A DNA stretch of 64,000 nucleotides from the NCBI GenBank assembly GCA_015075445.1, contig JABTUJ010000009.1, forward strand, positions 62,001 to 126,000, in the 5' to 3' direction. The stretch's first letter is position 1. Each line of letters begins with the position of its first letter. The notes under the pieces are model-generated. The model was not told the origin of the DNA and did not search any database. It was given only the letters and a program-made list of their open reading frames with translations. Positions 17,637 to 26,274 of the stretch are shown one piece after another. The DNA is from Verrucomicrobiales bacterium (GTDB taxonomy: Bacteria > Verrucomicrobiota > Verrucomicrobiia > Limisphaerales > J093). A program made the position numbers and the translations under genes.

Positions 17637-19389
17637 GACGGCCGCCGCGCCCCTTCGCCGCACCCCGCCGGGTCTGGCCGGCAATCTGGGGCGTTCGGAC
17701 GGCGAAGGCACGCCGGGGGATCGCCGCCGCGTTCCCGGTCGGGGGCGTTCGGTGGCGTTGCTGGCGCGGGCGGATCTTGACGCGGTAACGCGCTCCTGGC
17801 TGGCCCGGGGGTTTCTGCTGGCGAGCGGGCTGGTCACGGTGCTGGCACTGAAAGGCATGCAGGCCGAACAGAAGGCGGCCAGCCAGATGCTCGAGGCGGT
17901 ATACGTGAGCTACCTGCTGGTCTGGATGCACGGCGTCATCTTCATCGCCGGCGGCGCGTTTGCGCGGGAGCAGGATTGTCTGAACGACGCCATCCTGAGC
18001 CGGGGCTTGACGCGCGGGGAGTACGTCGGAGGGAAGCTCCTCGCCCGCGGCCTGGCCGTCGCCCTGATGGTGGGCGGGGTGCTCCTGCCGGCGTCGTTCT
18101 GGGCGATCCGCCAGGACCAGCTCGTGCGCTCGGAGGCGGGCCAGGTCCTGTCGCAGGCGCGCAACACCCAGGTCGAAGCCTGGGACCCGCAGAAGATCTT
18201 CGCCGGCACTTACGGCACCGTGCTCGAGCGAAAGATCGAGGTGGGCGATGCGATCCAGGCGGGCGATGTGCTGGTCGTGCTCGACGATCGCGAGCTGTTC
18301 AACCAGTTCGAGACCGAACGCCGGGCCGAGGAAACCGCTCGCAACGAGGTCGCCAACGCCCAGCGCCGCTACGAAGACGCGCAGCGCGGCGTGGCGCAGG
18401 TCGAGGACGCCCTCGAGCGGGCCGAGCGTTCGCTCATGGCCAAGGACCTGCTCAGCCGCTTCGAGCAGGCGGACCGCGAAACCGAGATCCGCGCCCGGAA
18501 ACGCGACCTGCAGACCGCCGAGAACCAGTTGCGGATTGCCCAGGACGCCATCGCCGCGGCCGAGCGCCAGGTGCAGAACGCCCAGGCCCGCGTGCGCGAG
18601 GCCCGTCAGCGCCTCGGGCGCGCCACGATCACCGCCCCGCTCTCGGGCTATGTCACCGAAGTACTCATCCAGAACGCCCAGCACGTCCCCCTCGGCGGAC
18701 ACTTGCTGACGTTGGCCCGGCTCGATGAATACCAGGTGCGCGTGCCGATCTACGATTTCGAGGAGTTCAAACGCCTCCGCCCCGGCCTCACCGCGCGCCT
18801 CACCGTCGGCAAGACCGAGTTCTCCGGCACCATCGACCGGCTCGGCGCCACCACCCAGCCCGACCGTTGGGGACGCGCGGGCAACTACGCGATCGTCCGT
18901 TTCCAGGGCCAAGGCACGCTCGGCCTGCTTGGGCGGGATGCCGATGTCAAGATCGTGTTGCCGCCGCCCGAGGAGAAGCCGGGTCGGATGAAGACGTTCT
19001 TGAACGCCCTGACCGGCGCCGGCCAGGACGACCTCGAATCGCGCACGGCCTCGGTCACCACCGTCTGGATGGTGGTGGGGCTGGGCAAGGTGCTGGGGTG
19101 CGCGTTCCTGCTGGTCACCCTGACCCTGCTGTTGCTGGTCATCTCGCGCAGCACCCTGATCGCCATCCTGGGCGCCATCGCCCTGTGGCACGTCTCGAAT
19201 CTGTTCTTCGACTTTGCCGGGCTGCCCGAGTTGTCGTACCTGGAGATGGTGCGGACGATGGACAAGGTGCTCGGGGGCGTGGCGGCGGCCCGCGACGAAT
19301 GGCTGGCCCTCGCCTGGCTTTACGGAATCGCGGCCGCCCTCGGCGGCGCCGCGCTCGGGTTGTTCATCGTCCGCGATCCCCCGCGATGA
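17599..19389 (+). CDS. ABC-2 permease with an inserted HlyD-type periplasmic adaptor
   Basis: A 596-residue membrane protein (ATG 17599; a GTG at 17752 would remove 51 low-complexity residues). Predicted membrane segments are near 72-88, 103-121 and 150-170, then 490-516, 518-540 and 569-592. Between segments 3 and 4 sits a complete membrane-fusion-protein module. It comprises a lipoyl half AGTYGTVLERKIEVGDAIQAGD (about 202-224), a long coiled coil (235-340), the second lipoyl half ATITAPLSGYVTEVLI (342-357) and a beta-barrel ending DADVKIVLPPPEEKPG. With the N-terminus inside, the insert falls in the periplasm, where such adaptors reach toward TolC-like channels. This looks like permease and adaptor joined in one chain; the fusion is seen directly, its mechanism is inference. 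Confidence 0.9.
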   Translation: MNSGDSSAPPLPETAAAPLRRTPPGLAGNLGRSDGEGTPGDRRRVPGRGRSVALLARADLDAVTRSWLARGFLLASGLVTVLALKGMQAEQKAASQMLEAVYVSYLLVWMHGVIFIAGGAFAREQDCLNDAILSRGLTRGEYVGGKLLARGLAVALMVGGVLLPASFWAIRQDQLVRSEAGQVLSQARNTQVEAWDPQKIFAGTYGTVLERKIEVGDAIQAGDVLVVLDDRELFNQFETERRAEETARNEVANAQRRYEDAQRGVAQVEDALERAERSLMAKDLLSRFEQADRETEIRARKRDLQTAENQLRIAQDAIAAAERQVQNAQARVREARQRLGRATITAPLSGYVTEVLIQNAQHVPLGGHLLTLARLDEYQVRVPIYDFEEFKRLRPGLTARLTVGKTEFSGTIDRLGATTQPDRWGRAGNYAIVRFQGQGTLGLLGRDADVKIVLPPPEEKPGRMKTFLNALTGAGQDDLESRTASVTTVWMVVGLGKVLGCAFLLVTLTLLLLVISRSTLIAILGAIALWHVSNLFFDFAGLPELSYLEMVRTMDKVLGGVAAARDEWLALAWLYGIAAALGGAALGLFIVRDPPR

Positions 19390-21224
19390 AACCCCTGGAG
19401 CGAGCTCTTGGCCCACGACGCCTCCTCACGTCGGCGCCTACGGGGGGCGGTAGGAGTCGAGGTGACGAGACTCACGCCAGGTTGAGCCTCCTCACGTCGG
19501 CGCCTACGCAGGGCGGTAGGAGTCGAGGTGACGAGACTCACGCCAGGCTGAGCCTCCTCACGTCGGCGCCTACGCAGGGCGGTAGGAGTCGAGGTGACGA
19601 GACTCACGCCAGGTTGAGCCTCCTCACGTCGGCGCCTACGAGGGGCTTGAAGCACGCAGTCCGGCGGGCTGCGTCTGCCTGCCTGGTCCTGTGGCTGGGC
19701 CTCGGTGCGTCATCGGCCGGGGAGCCGGTCGACTCGGTCGTTGGCGCTTCGCCGCTGTCCGTGGTGCTGGGCGTGTTACGGGCGCCGGATCAGGATGTGC
19801 TGTTCCTGCGCGATGGTTCGCGGTTGGCCGGTCGCCTGGCGCAGGAACACCTCGACCTGCACACCGTTCACGGAGAGCTGCGGTTGCCGGTCAGCGCCGT
19901 GGCAGCCCTGGATCTGGCCGACGACCGGGCGGGTTTGAGCGTCGTGATCACCGACTGGGGCGACCGGTTCACGGGCTTCCTTGCCGGGACTCACTTTCAC
20001 TTCCAGGCTGCCGGGGACACCCCTCCGCGCGAGGTCCGGCACGCGACGTTGCTGAAGGCCGTCCGCCGCCTGACGCCGAGCGTTGGCGAACCGTCCGACC
20101 CCCGGGTCCGGGTACGCCTGCGCAACGGAGACTTCTTCACCGGCCAACTCCTGACCGACCGGTTCCGGGTTCAGACCACCGGTGCGGAGGTGCGTTGGGC
20201 GGCGGGCACGATCGGCCGCGTGACGTTTCCCCACAGCGGACAGCCCGGAGCACGGCTGGAATGGGTCCGCGGGGAGACCGTGTCGGCACAACCGGTGGAG
20301 GAAGACCTCGAGTTCCGGCTCGGGTGGCGGGCATCGTGGCGGGTGTACGCGGGGCGCGTCGATGCGATGGTGGCGGGGGAGGGTGCCGCATTGCCCGCCG
20401 ATTGGGTCGCGCAGATCGGCGGGTCGCCGGATTCCGGAACGGGGGCGAATTCGGCTGCTGGCGGGCCGGATCCCGCGGTGGTTGCGCGCGCCGGCATGGT
20501 GTGGATCCCACCGGGGATTTTCACCATGGGCAGTCCCCCCGATGAGCGGGAGCGGGATCTGGATGAAGGACCGCTGACGCAGGTGGTGCTACCTGAGGGT
20601 TTCTGGATTGGGCAGCACGAAGTGACCCAAGCTGAGTATCTGGCGTTGATGGGCACGAATCCGAGTCATCACGAGGGCCAGGCCCTGCACCCGGTGGAAA
20701 AGGTGAGCTGGCAGGATGCGGCGGATTACGGCCGCCGCCTTACGGCACTCGAGCGCCAGGCGGGGAACCTGCCCGAGGGCTACGCCTACCGTCTGCCCAC
20801 GGAAGCGGAATGGGAGTATGCGTGTCGTGGTGGGACCACGACCCGGTTCAACTTCGGCGATGACGCGGACGCGGCACTGATCCGCGACCATGCCTGGTTT
20901 AGCCGGAACGCCGAATCCGCGACGCACCCGGTGGGCACGCGGAAGCCCAATGCCTGGGGTCTTTTCGATGTGCACGGGAACGTGCTGGAGTGGTGTCTGG
21001 ACGGCTGGCGCAGCCGGTTGCCGGGCGGGCAGGTCACCAACGTCGCGGTCGCGCCCACCGGGACGTTGCGGGCCGTGCGGGGAGGATCCTGGCTCTACGA
21101 AGCGCGTCACGCGCGGTCGGCGAACCGCGACAGCTACGGGGTGCTGGTGCGGTGCAGCGACCTGGGATTCCGCGTGGTGCTGGCGCGGGACGTCGAGCCT
21201 AGCGGGGTCAGTCCCGGCTATTGA
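19386..21224 (+). CDS. Formylglycine-generating-enzyme (SUMF1) type exported protein with repeat-encoded N-terminus
   Basis: The ATG at 19386 overlaps the permease stop (ATGA), suggesting translational coupling. Residues about 12-87 are encoded by three in-frame 66-bp repeats (LLTSAPTxGGRSRGDETHAR). After them comes a signal-like segment, HAVRRAASACLVLWLGLGAS, so the functional start may be the TTG at 19647 (525 residues). Two small beta domains with DGSRLAGRL and NGDFFTGQLL patterns follow. The C-terminal FGE-sulfatase/SUMF1-like domain includes MVWIPPGIFTMGS, YRLPTEAEWEYACRGG, DVHGNVLEWCLDGW and VRGGSWLY. True FGEs oxidise sulfatase cysteines; many relatives do not, and activity here is unknown. 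The last residues come from a repeat at 21201. Confidence 0.85.
   Translation: MKPLERALGPRRLLTSAPTGGGRSRGDETHARLSLLTSAPTQGGRSRGDETHARLSLLTSAPTQGGRSRGDETHARLSLLTSAPTRGLKHAVRRAASACLVLWLGLGASSAGEPVDSVVGASPLSVVLGVLRAPDQDVLFLRDGSRLAGRLAQEHLDLHTVHGELRLPVSAVAALDLADDRAGLSVVITDWGDRFTGFLAGTHFHFQAAGDTPPREVRHATLLKAVRRLTPSVGEPSDPRVRVRLRNGDFFTGQLLTDRFRVQTTGAEVRWAAGTIGRVTFPHSGQPGARLEWVRGETVSAQPVEEDLEFRLGWRASWRVYAGRVDAMVAGEGAALPADWVAQIGGSPDSGTGANSAAGGPDPAVVARAGMVWIPPGIFTMGSPPDERERDLDEGPLTQVVLPEGFWIGQHEVTQAEYLALMGTNPSHHEGQALHPVEKVSWQDAADYGRRLTALERQAGNLPEGYAYRLPTEAEWEYACRGGTTTRFNFGDDADAALIRDHAWFSRNAESATHPVGTRKPNAWGLFDVHGNVLEWCLDGWRSRLPGGQVTNVAVAPTGTLRAVRGGSWLYEARHARSANRDSYGVLVRCSDLGFRVVLARDVEPSGVSPGY
19421..19641. 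repeat. 66-bp tandem repeats made of modules A and B, reverse orientation
   Basis: Units start at 19421, 19487, 19553 and 19619 with an exact 66-bp period (the last is partial). Each unit is module A (23 bp, CCTCCTCACGTCGGCGCCTA) plus module B (43 bp), the reverse complement of the array at 15614-15855. Because 66 is a multiple of three and no stop occurs, the array is open in the frame of the downstream SUMF1-type gene. Confidence 0.93.
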
Positions 21225-21358
21225 AGAGTCATTCACTGACGCCGCCGCCTCGCCCGGGTAAGCCCTCCCCTCATGGCCCGCAAGTTGGGCTGCCGGCACA
21301 CGGTGGCTGATTGTCTGAAGCAGGCGAGGAATCACCAATAGCCGGGACTGACCCCGCT
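21201..21358. repeat. Inverted pair of 23-bp REP-like elements
   Basis: AGCGGGGTCAGTCCCGGCTA plus TTG at 21201-21223 recurs as its exact reverse complement at 21336-21358. The GGGGTCAGTCCCGGCTATTG sequence resembles REP ends mobilised by RAYT (Y1) transposases in many genomes; no such transposase is in the window. The left copy supplies the last codons and stop of the SUMF1-type gene. The right copy sits before ruvB. Confidence 0.8.
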
Positions 21359-21415
21359 GGAAGAACCAGCCTTTTCCCTTGTTTGCCGGGGGCGGTTTTC
21401 CCATGCTCGCCGGCC

Positions 21416-22441
21416 ATGGCGGAGCGGATGATGGCCGGTGGATTGGACAAGCCGGACGCAGCGTTGGACGTGACGTTGCGTCCGTCGTTGTTTTCCGAGT
21501 TCACCGGCCAGGCCAAGGTCAAGGAGCGCCTGGAAATCGCCATCGAAGCGGCGCAGAAGCGGGGCGAACCGCTGGACCACATCCTGCTGAACGGCCCCCC
21601 CGGCCTGGGCAAGACCACCCTCGCGAACATCATCGCCAAGGCCATGGGAACCAGCCTCAAGAACACCAGCGGCCCCACCATCGAGAAGGCGGGCGACCTG
21701 GCCGGGCTGCTCACCAACCTCGAGGCGGGCGATATCCTGTTCATCGACGAGATCCACCGGCTCCAGAAAACCATCGAGGAGTACCTCTACCCGGCCATGG
21801 AGGACTTCAAGCGTTCCGGCATCCGCATCGACCAGGGCCCCAACGCCCGCAGCGTCCGCCTCGAACCTCCCGCGCGTCAGTTGCTCATCGGGGCCACCAC
21901 CCGCAGCGGCTTGCTGACCGCCCCGTTGCTCACCCGGTTCGCCGTCCGCGAGCGCCTCGATTACTACGAGGCCGCAGACCTCCAGCAGATCGTCTCGCGG
22001 TCCGCCAAGCTGCTGAGTATCGAGACGGACACCGCCGGGGCCTTCGAGATCGCCCGCCGCAGCCGGGGCACGCCCCGCATCGCAAACAACCTCCTGCGGC
22101 GCGTCCGGGACTATGCCCAGGTGCGGGGGGACGGTCGGGTCGACGCCGCCCTGGCGGACCGGGCGCTGGCCATGCTCGAGATCGACTCGGACGGGCTCGA
22201 CGAGATGGACAAGCGCATCCTCGAAGCGGTCATCGTGAAGTTCGGAGGGGGACCTGTGGGCGTGAACTCGTTGGCGGTGGCCGTGGGCGAGGAACCCGAC
22301 ACGCTCGAGGAAGTCTACGAGCCCTACCTGATCATGGAGGGTTACCTCAAACGCACGGCCCAGGGACGCGTGGCCACCGAACTCAGCTACCGCAAACTCG
22401 GGTTGAAGGCCGGCGATTCGACCCAGGGCCGGCTTCTTTAG
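21416..22441 (+). CDS. ruvB: Holliday junction branch migration helicase RuvB
   Basis: RuvB is the hexameric AAA+ motor that drives branch migration with RuvA. From ATG 21416 the product is 341 residues, the normal length. It has Walker [12 protein letters not shown], Walker [10 protein letters not shown], the sensor and arginine-finger region [18 protein letters not shown], and the C-terminal winged-helix with [20 protein letters not shown] and [18 protein letters not shown]. The frame is open a further 35 codons upstream but those are encoded by the repeat at 21336 and are not RuvB-like. ruvA and ruvC are not adjacent. Confidence 0.97.
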   Translation: MAERMMAGGLDKPDAALDVTLRPSLFSEFTGQAKVKERLEIAIEAAQKRGEPLDHILLNGPPGLGKTTLANIIAKAMGTSLKNTSGPTIEKAGDLAGLLTNLEAGDILFIDEIHRLQKTIEEYLYPAMEDFKRSGIRIDQGPNARSVRLEPPARQLLIGATTRSGLLTAPLLTRFAVRERLDYYEAADLQQIVSRSAKLLSIETDTAGAFEIARRSRGTPRIANNLLRRVRDYAQVRGDGRVDAALADRALAMLEIDSDGLDEMDKRILEAVIVKFGGGPVGVNSLAVAVGEEPDTLEEVYEPYLIMEGYLKRTAQGRVATELSYRKLGLKAGDSTQGRLL

Positions 22442-22457
22442 GGGCTCAAGGCAAACC

Positions 22458-22532
22458 GTCGGCGCCGACGTGAGGAGGCGAACGGGGGGGGATGTCCCAG
22501 CCCCTCGACGCCTCCGCACGTCGGCGCCTACC
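22458..22532. repeat. Dispersed palindrome, module A family (copy 2)
   Basis: Left arm GTCGGCGCCGACGTGAGGAG from 22458 and right arm CGCCTCCGCACGTCGGCGCC to about 22530 can pair across a 30-bp loop. The element lies between the ruvB stop and the sugar isomerase start, where no other feature is visible. Confidence 0.85.
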
Positions 22533-22607
22533 GGCTGCGAAAACGGCCGGGAAAACTCTTTGACACCCGGGCGGGGCAACTTAGCCTCGCCGCAACCTGC
22601 GATCATT

Positions 22608-23453
22608 ATGAAATTCGGCATCAACACCTTCCTGTTCACGTTTCCCTTCACCCACGAAAGCACCCAGTGGTTCAAGACGTTTAAGAAGTGGGGCTTTGAC
22701 GCGGTCGAAATCGCCATCGACGACCCGGCCGCCATCGATCCAGGTTTCATCCGGGCGGAGTTGGACCGGGCCGGTCTCGAGTGTTGCTCGGTCTGTGGTG
22801 CGTTCGGACCGGACCGCGACCTGCGCGGCACGCCCGAGGCGCAGGCCAACTCACAGGCCTACATCAGGGCCCTCATCGACCAGGCGGGCGTGCTGGGCGC
22901 CCCGGTGGTCGCCGGCCCCGTGTATTCGGCCGTGGGCCGCATCGGCGGCGCCGAACCCGCCGAGTACAAAGCCCAGTGGAAACTGGTGGTCAAGAACCTC
23001 AAGCCCCTCGCCAAGTACGCCGCCAAGACCGGCGTGTCGATCTGCGTCGAGCCGCTGAACCGCTTCGAGACCGATTTCATCAACACCGTCGACCAGGTCC
23101 TCCAGCTCATCGATGACGTCGCCAGCCCGGCGCTCAAGGTCCACCTCGACACCTTCCACATGAACATCGAGGAGAAGTGCCAGGCGGACGCCATCAAGAA
23201 GGCCGGCAAACTCCTCGGCCACTTCCACGCGTGCGGCAGCGACCGCGGCACGCCAGGCAACGACCACATCGCCTGGGACGAAATCGCCCCCGCCCTCAAG
23301 AAGGTGAAGTACAACGCCGGCGTGGTCATCGAGTCGTTCACCAAGGATGTGAAGATCATCGCCCGCGCCGCGGCCATCTGGCGGCAGATCGAGCCCAGCC
23401 GCGAAGACATCGCGATCAAGGGCCTCCGTTTTCTGCGCAAGACTCTCGTCTGA
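22608..23453 (+). CDS. Sugar phosphate isomerase/epimerase (xylose isomerase-like TIM barrel)
   Basis: A 281-residue AP_endonuc_2-type TIM barrel from ATG 22608. Metal-ligand positions of the D-tagatose/D-psicose 3-epimerase group can be placed: glutamate in ICVEPLNRFETDF, aspartate/histidine in KVHLDTFHMNIEE, histidine in GHFHACGSDRG and glutamate in GVVIESFTKD. The residue order and length match ketose 3-epimerases and 3-dehydroshikimate-dehydratase-like relatives. The exact sugar cannot be told. It is monocistronic, flanked on both sides by module A palindromes. Confidence 0.88.
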   Translation: MKFGINTFLFTFPFTHESTQWFKTFKKWGFDAVEIAIDDPAAIDPGFIRAELDRAGLECCSVCGAFGPDRDLRGTPEAQANSQAYIRALIDQAGVLGAPVVAGPVYSAVGRIGGAEPAEYKAQWKLVVKNLKPLAKYAAKTGVSICVEPLNRFETDFINTVDQVLQLIDDVASPALKVHLDTFHMNIEEKCQADAIKKAGKLLGHFHACGSDRGTPGNDHIAWDEIAPALKKVKYNAGVVIESFTKDVKIIARAAAIWRQIEPSREDIAIKGLRFLRKTLV

Positions 23454-23480
23454 CCTTTCCCGGCATGAAACTGCGACCGA

Positions 23481-23555
23481 CTGTAGGCGCCGACGTGAGG
23501 AGGCGAAGTGGTGTTGCCCGTGGCCCCAAACGCCTCCGCGCGTCGGCGCCTACAG
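23481..23555. repeat. Dispersed palindrome, module A family (copy 3)
   Basis: CTGTAGGCGCCGACGTGAGG from 23481 faces CGCCTCCGCGCGTCGGCGCC, ending at 23555, across about 25 bp. Both outer ends are CTGTAG/CTACAG, so the pairing extends to 25 bp with one or two mismatches. It lies between the isomerase stop and the TMEM14 gene. Confidence 0.85.
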
Positions 23556-23592
23556 CGGGTGTGAGATTTCCGGGCTAGTCACCTCTCTTCCG

Positions 23593-23901
23593 ATGGCTGT
23601 TTCAGTCCTCGTTGTTTACGTCGTTCTCCTGCTCGTGGGCGGGGTGATGGGCTATGTCAAGGCGGGCAGCCGGGTGTCGCTCTACACATCGGTGGCCTTC
23701 GCGGTTGCCCTGGCCGTCTGTGTGTTCCTCCGGCAACCGCTCGGTTTGAACATCGCCCTGGCGCTGCAAGCCATCCTGTTGGTGGTCTTCGCCCTGCGGT
23801 TGTCGAAGACGCGGAAGTTCATGCCCTCGGGGCTGATGGTGGCGGTGACGGCCCTGGCGATGGTGCTCGAACTGGTCCTGCGATCCGCCCCGGCAACCTG
23901 A
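23593..23901 (+). CDS. TMEM14-family small membrane protein
   Basis: A 102-residue protein with three or four hydrophobic helices. It has the glycine-rich pattern LLVGGVMGYVKAGSRVSLYTSVAF and the later SKTRKFMPSGLMVAVTALAMV, which match TMEM14 (UPF0136) proteins. The bacterial members have no established role; a eukaryotic relative has been linked to mitochondrial heme or fatty-acid transport. It starts at ATG 23593 and is separated from glnB by about 105 bp. Confidence 0.9.
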   Translation: MAVSVLVVYVVLLLVGGVMGYVKAGSRVSLYTSVAFAVALAVCVFLRQPLGLNIALALQAILLVVFALRLSKTRKFMPSGLMVAVTALAMVLELVLRSAPAT

Positions 23902-24000
23902 TTATCTCCAGGCTCTTGGGGTGTTTTTCTCGAGAGAAAGAGAATCCTGTTTACACGTCGAAGTTGGTTGTTACGCAGGATGCCCGGGCGTGCATCCTGA

Positions 24001-24345
<345 letters not shown>

Positions 24346-24796
24346 AGCGAGGGCGTTCCCTCCGGCACCCACCTTCTGGTCCCGGTTGCACGGGACAGAT
24401 TTGAGTTTTGCTGCCCCTTGGAGAACGGGCGTCGAAAGCGCGGCGGGCGGCTAAAGTGACCGGTGAATAACCCGTGAGCAAATGCGAATATGTTCTGCTG
24501 GTCACCCGCCGAAGCGCGACCTAGAACCGGAGGGTGAGCCCACCGGCGGGTTGAGCGGCGGACCCGGTCTGCAGGACCTCAGATTGCGGTGAGATTTCTA
24601 GATTTAACCTTTTAACAACCAGTTACTTGCGTGTGATTTCCAGACCCCTCCAACCGCCACGTCGGCCCCGCTCATCCCCGCCTCACGAAGGCGGGAGCTG
24701 CGTCGTGCAACCGGCTGTGAAACGGGAGGTTACGACCCCGTGACAAGGGGTGGTGAACAATTCGGGGAATCGCACGTGGGTGGAAGCGAGCAAGCC
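24346..24796. other. Long leader region upstream of dnaA without a gene
   Basis: About 450 bp with no convincing reading frame. It holds an AT-rich stretch (24594-24625), one 7-bp hairpin (CCCGCCT...AGGCGGG, 24677-24695) and two weak DnaA-box-like sites: GGTGAATAA at 24462 (reverse TTATTCACC) and TGTGAAACG at 24716. That is too few and too degenerate to call an origin. The hairpin lies in the probable dnaA leader. Confidence 0.5.
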
Positions 24797-26164
24797 ATGC
24801 AAACCACGGGCGAAAAAGTGTGGGCGTCGGCTGCGAGTCTGTTGCGCAAGCAGCTCAATCCGCACATCTACCACCTGTGGTTCGCCAGTTTGCGGGCGCG
24901 GAGCCTCGCCGAGGAGGAGCTCACGCTGGAGGTCTCGAACGACTTCACTGAACTCTGGCTGAAGAGCAACTATCTCGGCCTGATCCAGGACGTCGTCTGC
25001 CAGGCCGCCGGCCGCGCCTTGACGGTCCGGTTTCTCATCAGCCCCGCTGGTGTCGGAAACCCGCGACCCAACGGCCAGCATCTGCCGCCGCCCCCCCCGC
25101 CGCCCTCCCGCCGGTCCAGAGAGGATTCGCTGCCGCCCACCGTGGTCGACTTCAATCCGCGCAACACGTTCGACAATTTCGTCGTGGGCAGTAACAACAA
25201 CTTCGCCCACGCCGCGTGCGTCGCGGTCGCCCACAACCCGGGCAAGGCCTACAACCCGCTGTTCGTGTACGGCGGCGTCGGCCTGGGCAAAACCCACCTG
25301 CTCCACGCCATCGGCCACCACGTCGCCTGTAGCCGGCGCCACGCGCGCATCGCCTTCGTCTCGTCCGAAAAGTTCACCAACGAGTATATCGAGGCCATCC
25401 AGAGCAACGACCTCGGCAAGTTCCGACGTCGCTATCGGCACGCGGATGTGCTGTTGATTGACGACGTGCAGTTCCTCGAGAACAAGGAGCGCATTCAGGA
25501 GGAGTTCTTCCACACCTTCAACGCCCTCCACGATTCGCGCCGCCAGATCGTGCTGACCTGCGACCGGCCCGCCGCCGAACTGAAGACCCTCGAAGCCCGG
25601 CTGGTCTCGCGCTTCGAGTGGGGCCTTGTGACCGACCTCCAACCGCCGGACATCGAGGTCCGGCTCGCCATCGCCCGCAAGAAGCAGGAGAGCATGGAGT
25701 TCAAGCTCCCCGAACCCGTGCTCCTGTTCGTGGCCCAGAAGATCCGCTCGAACATCCGCCGGCTCGAAGGCGCCCTGGCCCGGATCTGCTCCTACTGTTC
25801 CCTCAGCCGCAAGGAGCCCACCATCGAACTGGTCGGAGACGTCCTCCGCGAACTGCTGCAGGAGGAAAGCCGCGATGCGTTGACCATCGAGGCCATCCAG
25901 AAGCGCGTCGCCGAGCACTTCGACCTCCGCCTCGCGGACATGAGCAGCAAGCGTCGGCCGGAGCACATCGCTTTCCCGCGCCAGATCGCCATGTACCTTG
26001 CACGCAGCCTCACCGGCACCTCGCTCAACACCATCGGCGAGGCCTTCGGCGGCCGTGACCACGGCACCGTGCTCCACGCCTGTCGGCTCGTGAAGGACCG
26101 CATGGAGGTTGACGAGACCGTGCGCCAGGTCGTCTCGTTCCTCGAACGTCAGCTCATGCGCTGA
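24797..26164 (+). CDS. dnaA: Chromosomal replication initiator DnaA
   Basis: Binds DnaA boxes at oriC and opens the duplex. From ATG 24797 the protein is 455 residues. Domain I starts TTGEKVWASAASLLRKQLNP. A Pro-rich linker (PPPPPPPSRRSRE) replaces domain II. The AAA+ core has FDNFVVGSNNNFAHAA, Walker A GGVGLGKTHL, Walker B LLIDDVQFL and LVSRFEWGLVTDLQPPD. Domain IV ends with the recognition signature IGEAFGGRDHGTVLHAC. A GTG at 24740 would add 19 unconserved residues. dnaN, rpmH and recF are not neighbours, so this is not the classic origin arrangement. Confidence 0.97.
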   Translation: MQTTGEKVWASAASLLRKQLNPHIYHLWFASLRARSLAEEELTLEVSNDFTELWLKSNYLGLIQDVVCQAAGRALTVRFLISPAGVGNPRPNGQHLPPPPPPPSRRSREDSLPPTVVDFNPRNTFDNFVVGSNNNFAHAACVAVAHNPGKAYNPLFVYGGVGLGKTHLLHAIGHHVACSRRHARIAFVSSEKFTNEYIEAIQSNDLGKFRRRYRHADVLLIDDVQFLENKERIQEEFFHTFNALHDSRRQIVLTCDRPAAELKTLEARLVSRFEWGLVTDLQPPDIEVRLAIARKKQESMEFKLPEPVLLFVAQKIRSNIRRLEGALARICSYCSLSRKEPTIELVGDVLRELLQEESRDALTIEAIQKRVAEHFDLRLADMSSKRRPEHIAFPRQIAMYLARSLTGTSLNTIGEAFGGRDHGTVLHACRLVKDRMEVDETVRQVVSFLERQLMR

Positions 26165-26274
26165 CCGCCGCTTCCCTGCTCCACACCCCCCGCCGTCTCC
26201 ACGCCGCCCGGCCGGCGCAGGACGTTTCGGAGAATCGGCTTCAGCCCGCCCCGGCCGCGCCCTACACTCCGCGC

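Noticed and set aside
19421..19641. CRISPR or VNTR surface-protein domain
   Set aside because: Exact 66-bp units lack spacers. The encoded peptide LLTSAPTxGGRSRGDETHAR is only a translation of noncoding modules also found in the reverse orientation at 15614.
24346..24796. oriC upstream of dnaA
   Set aside because: Only two degenerate DnaA-box-like sites and no box cluster; dnaN and recF are not adjacent.
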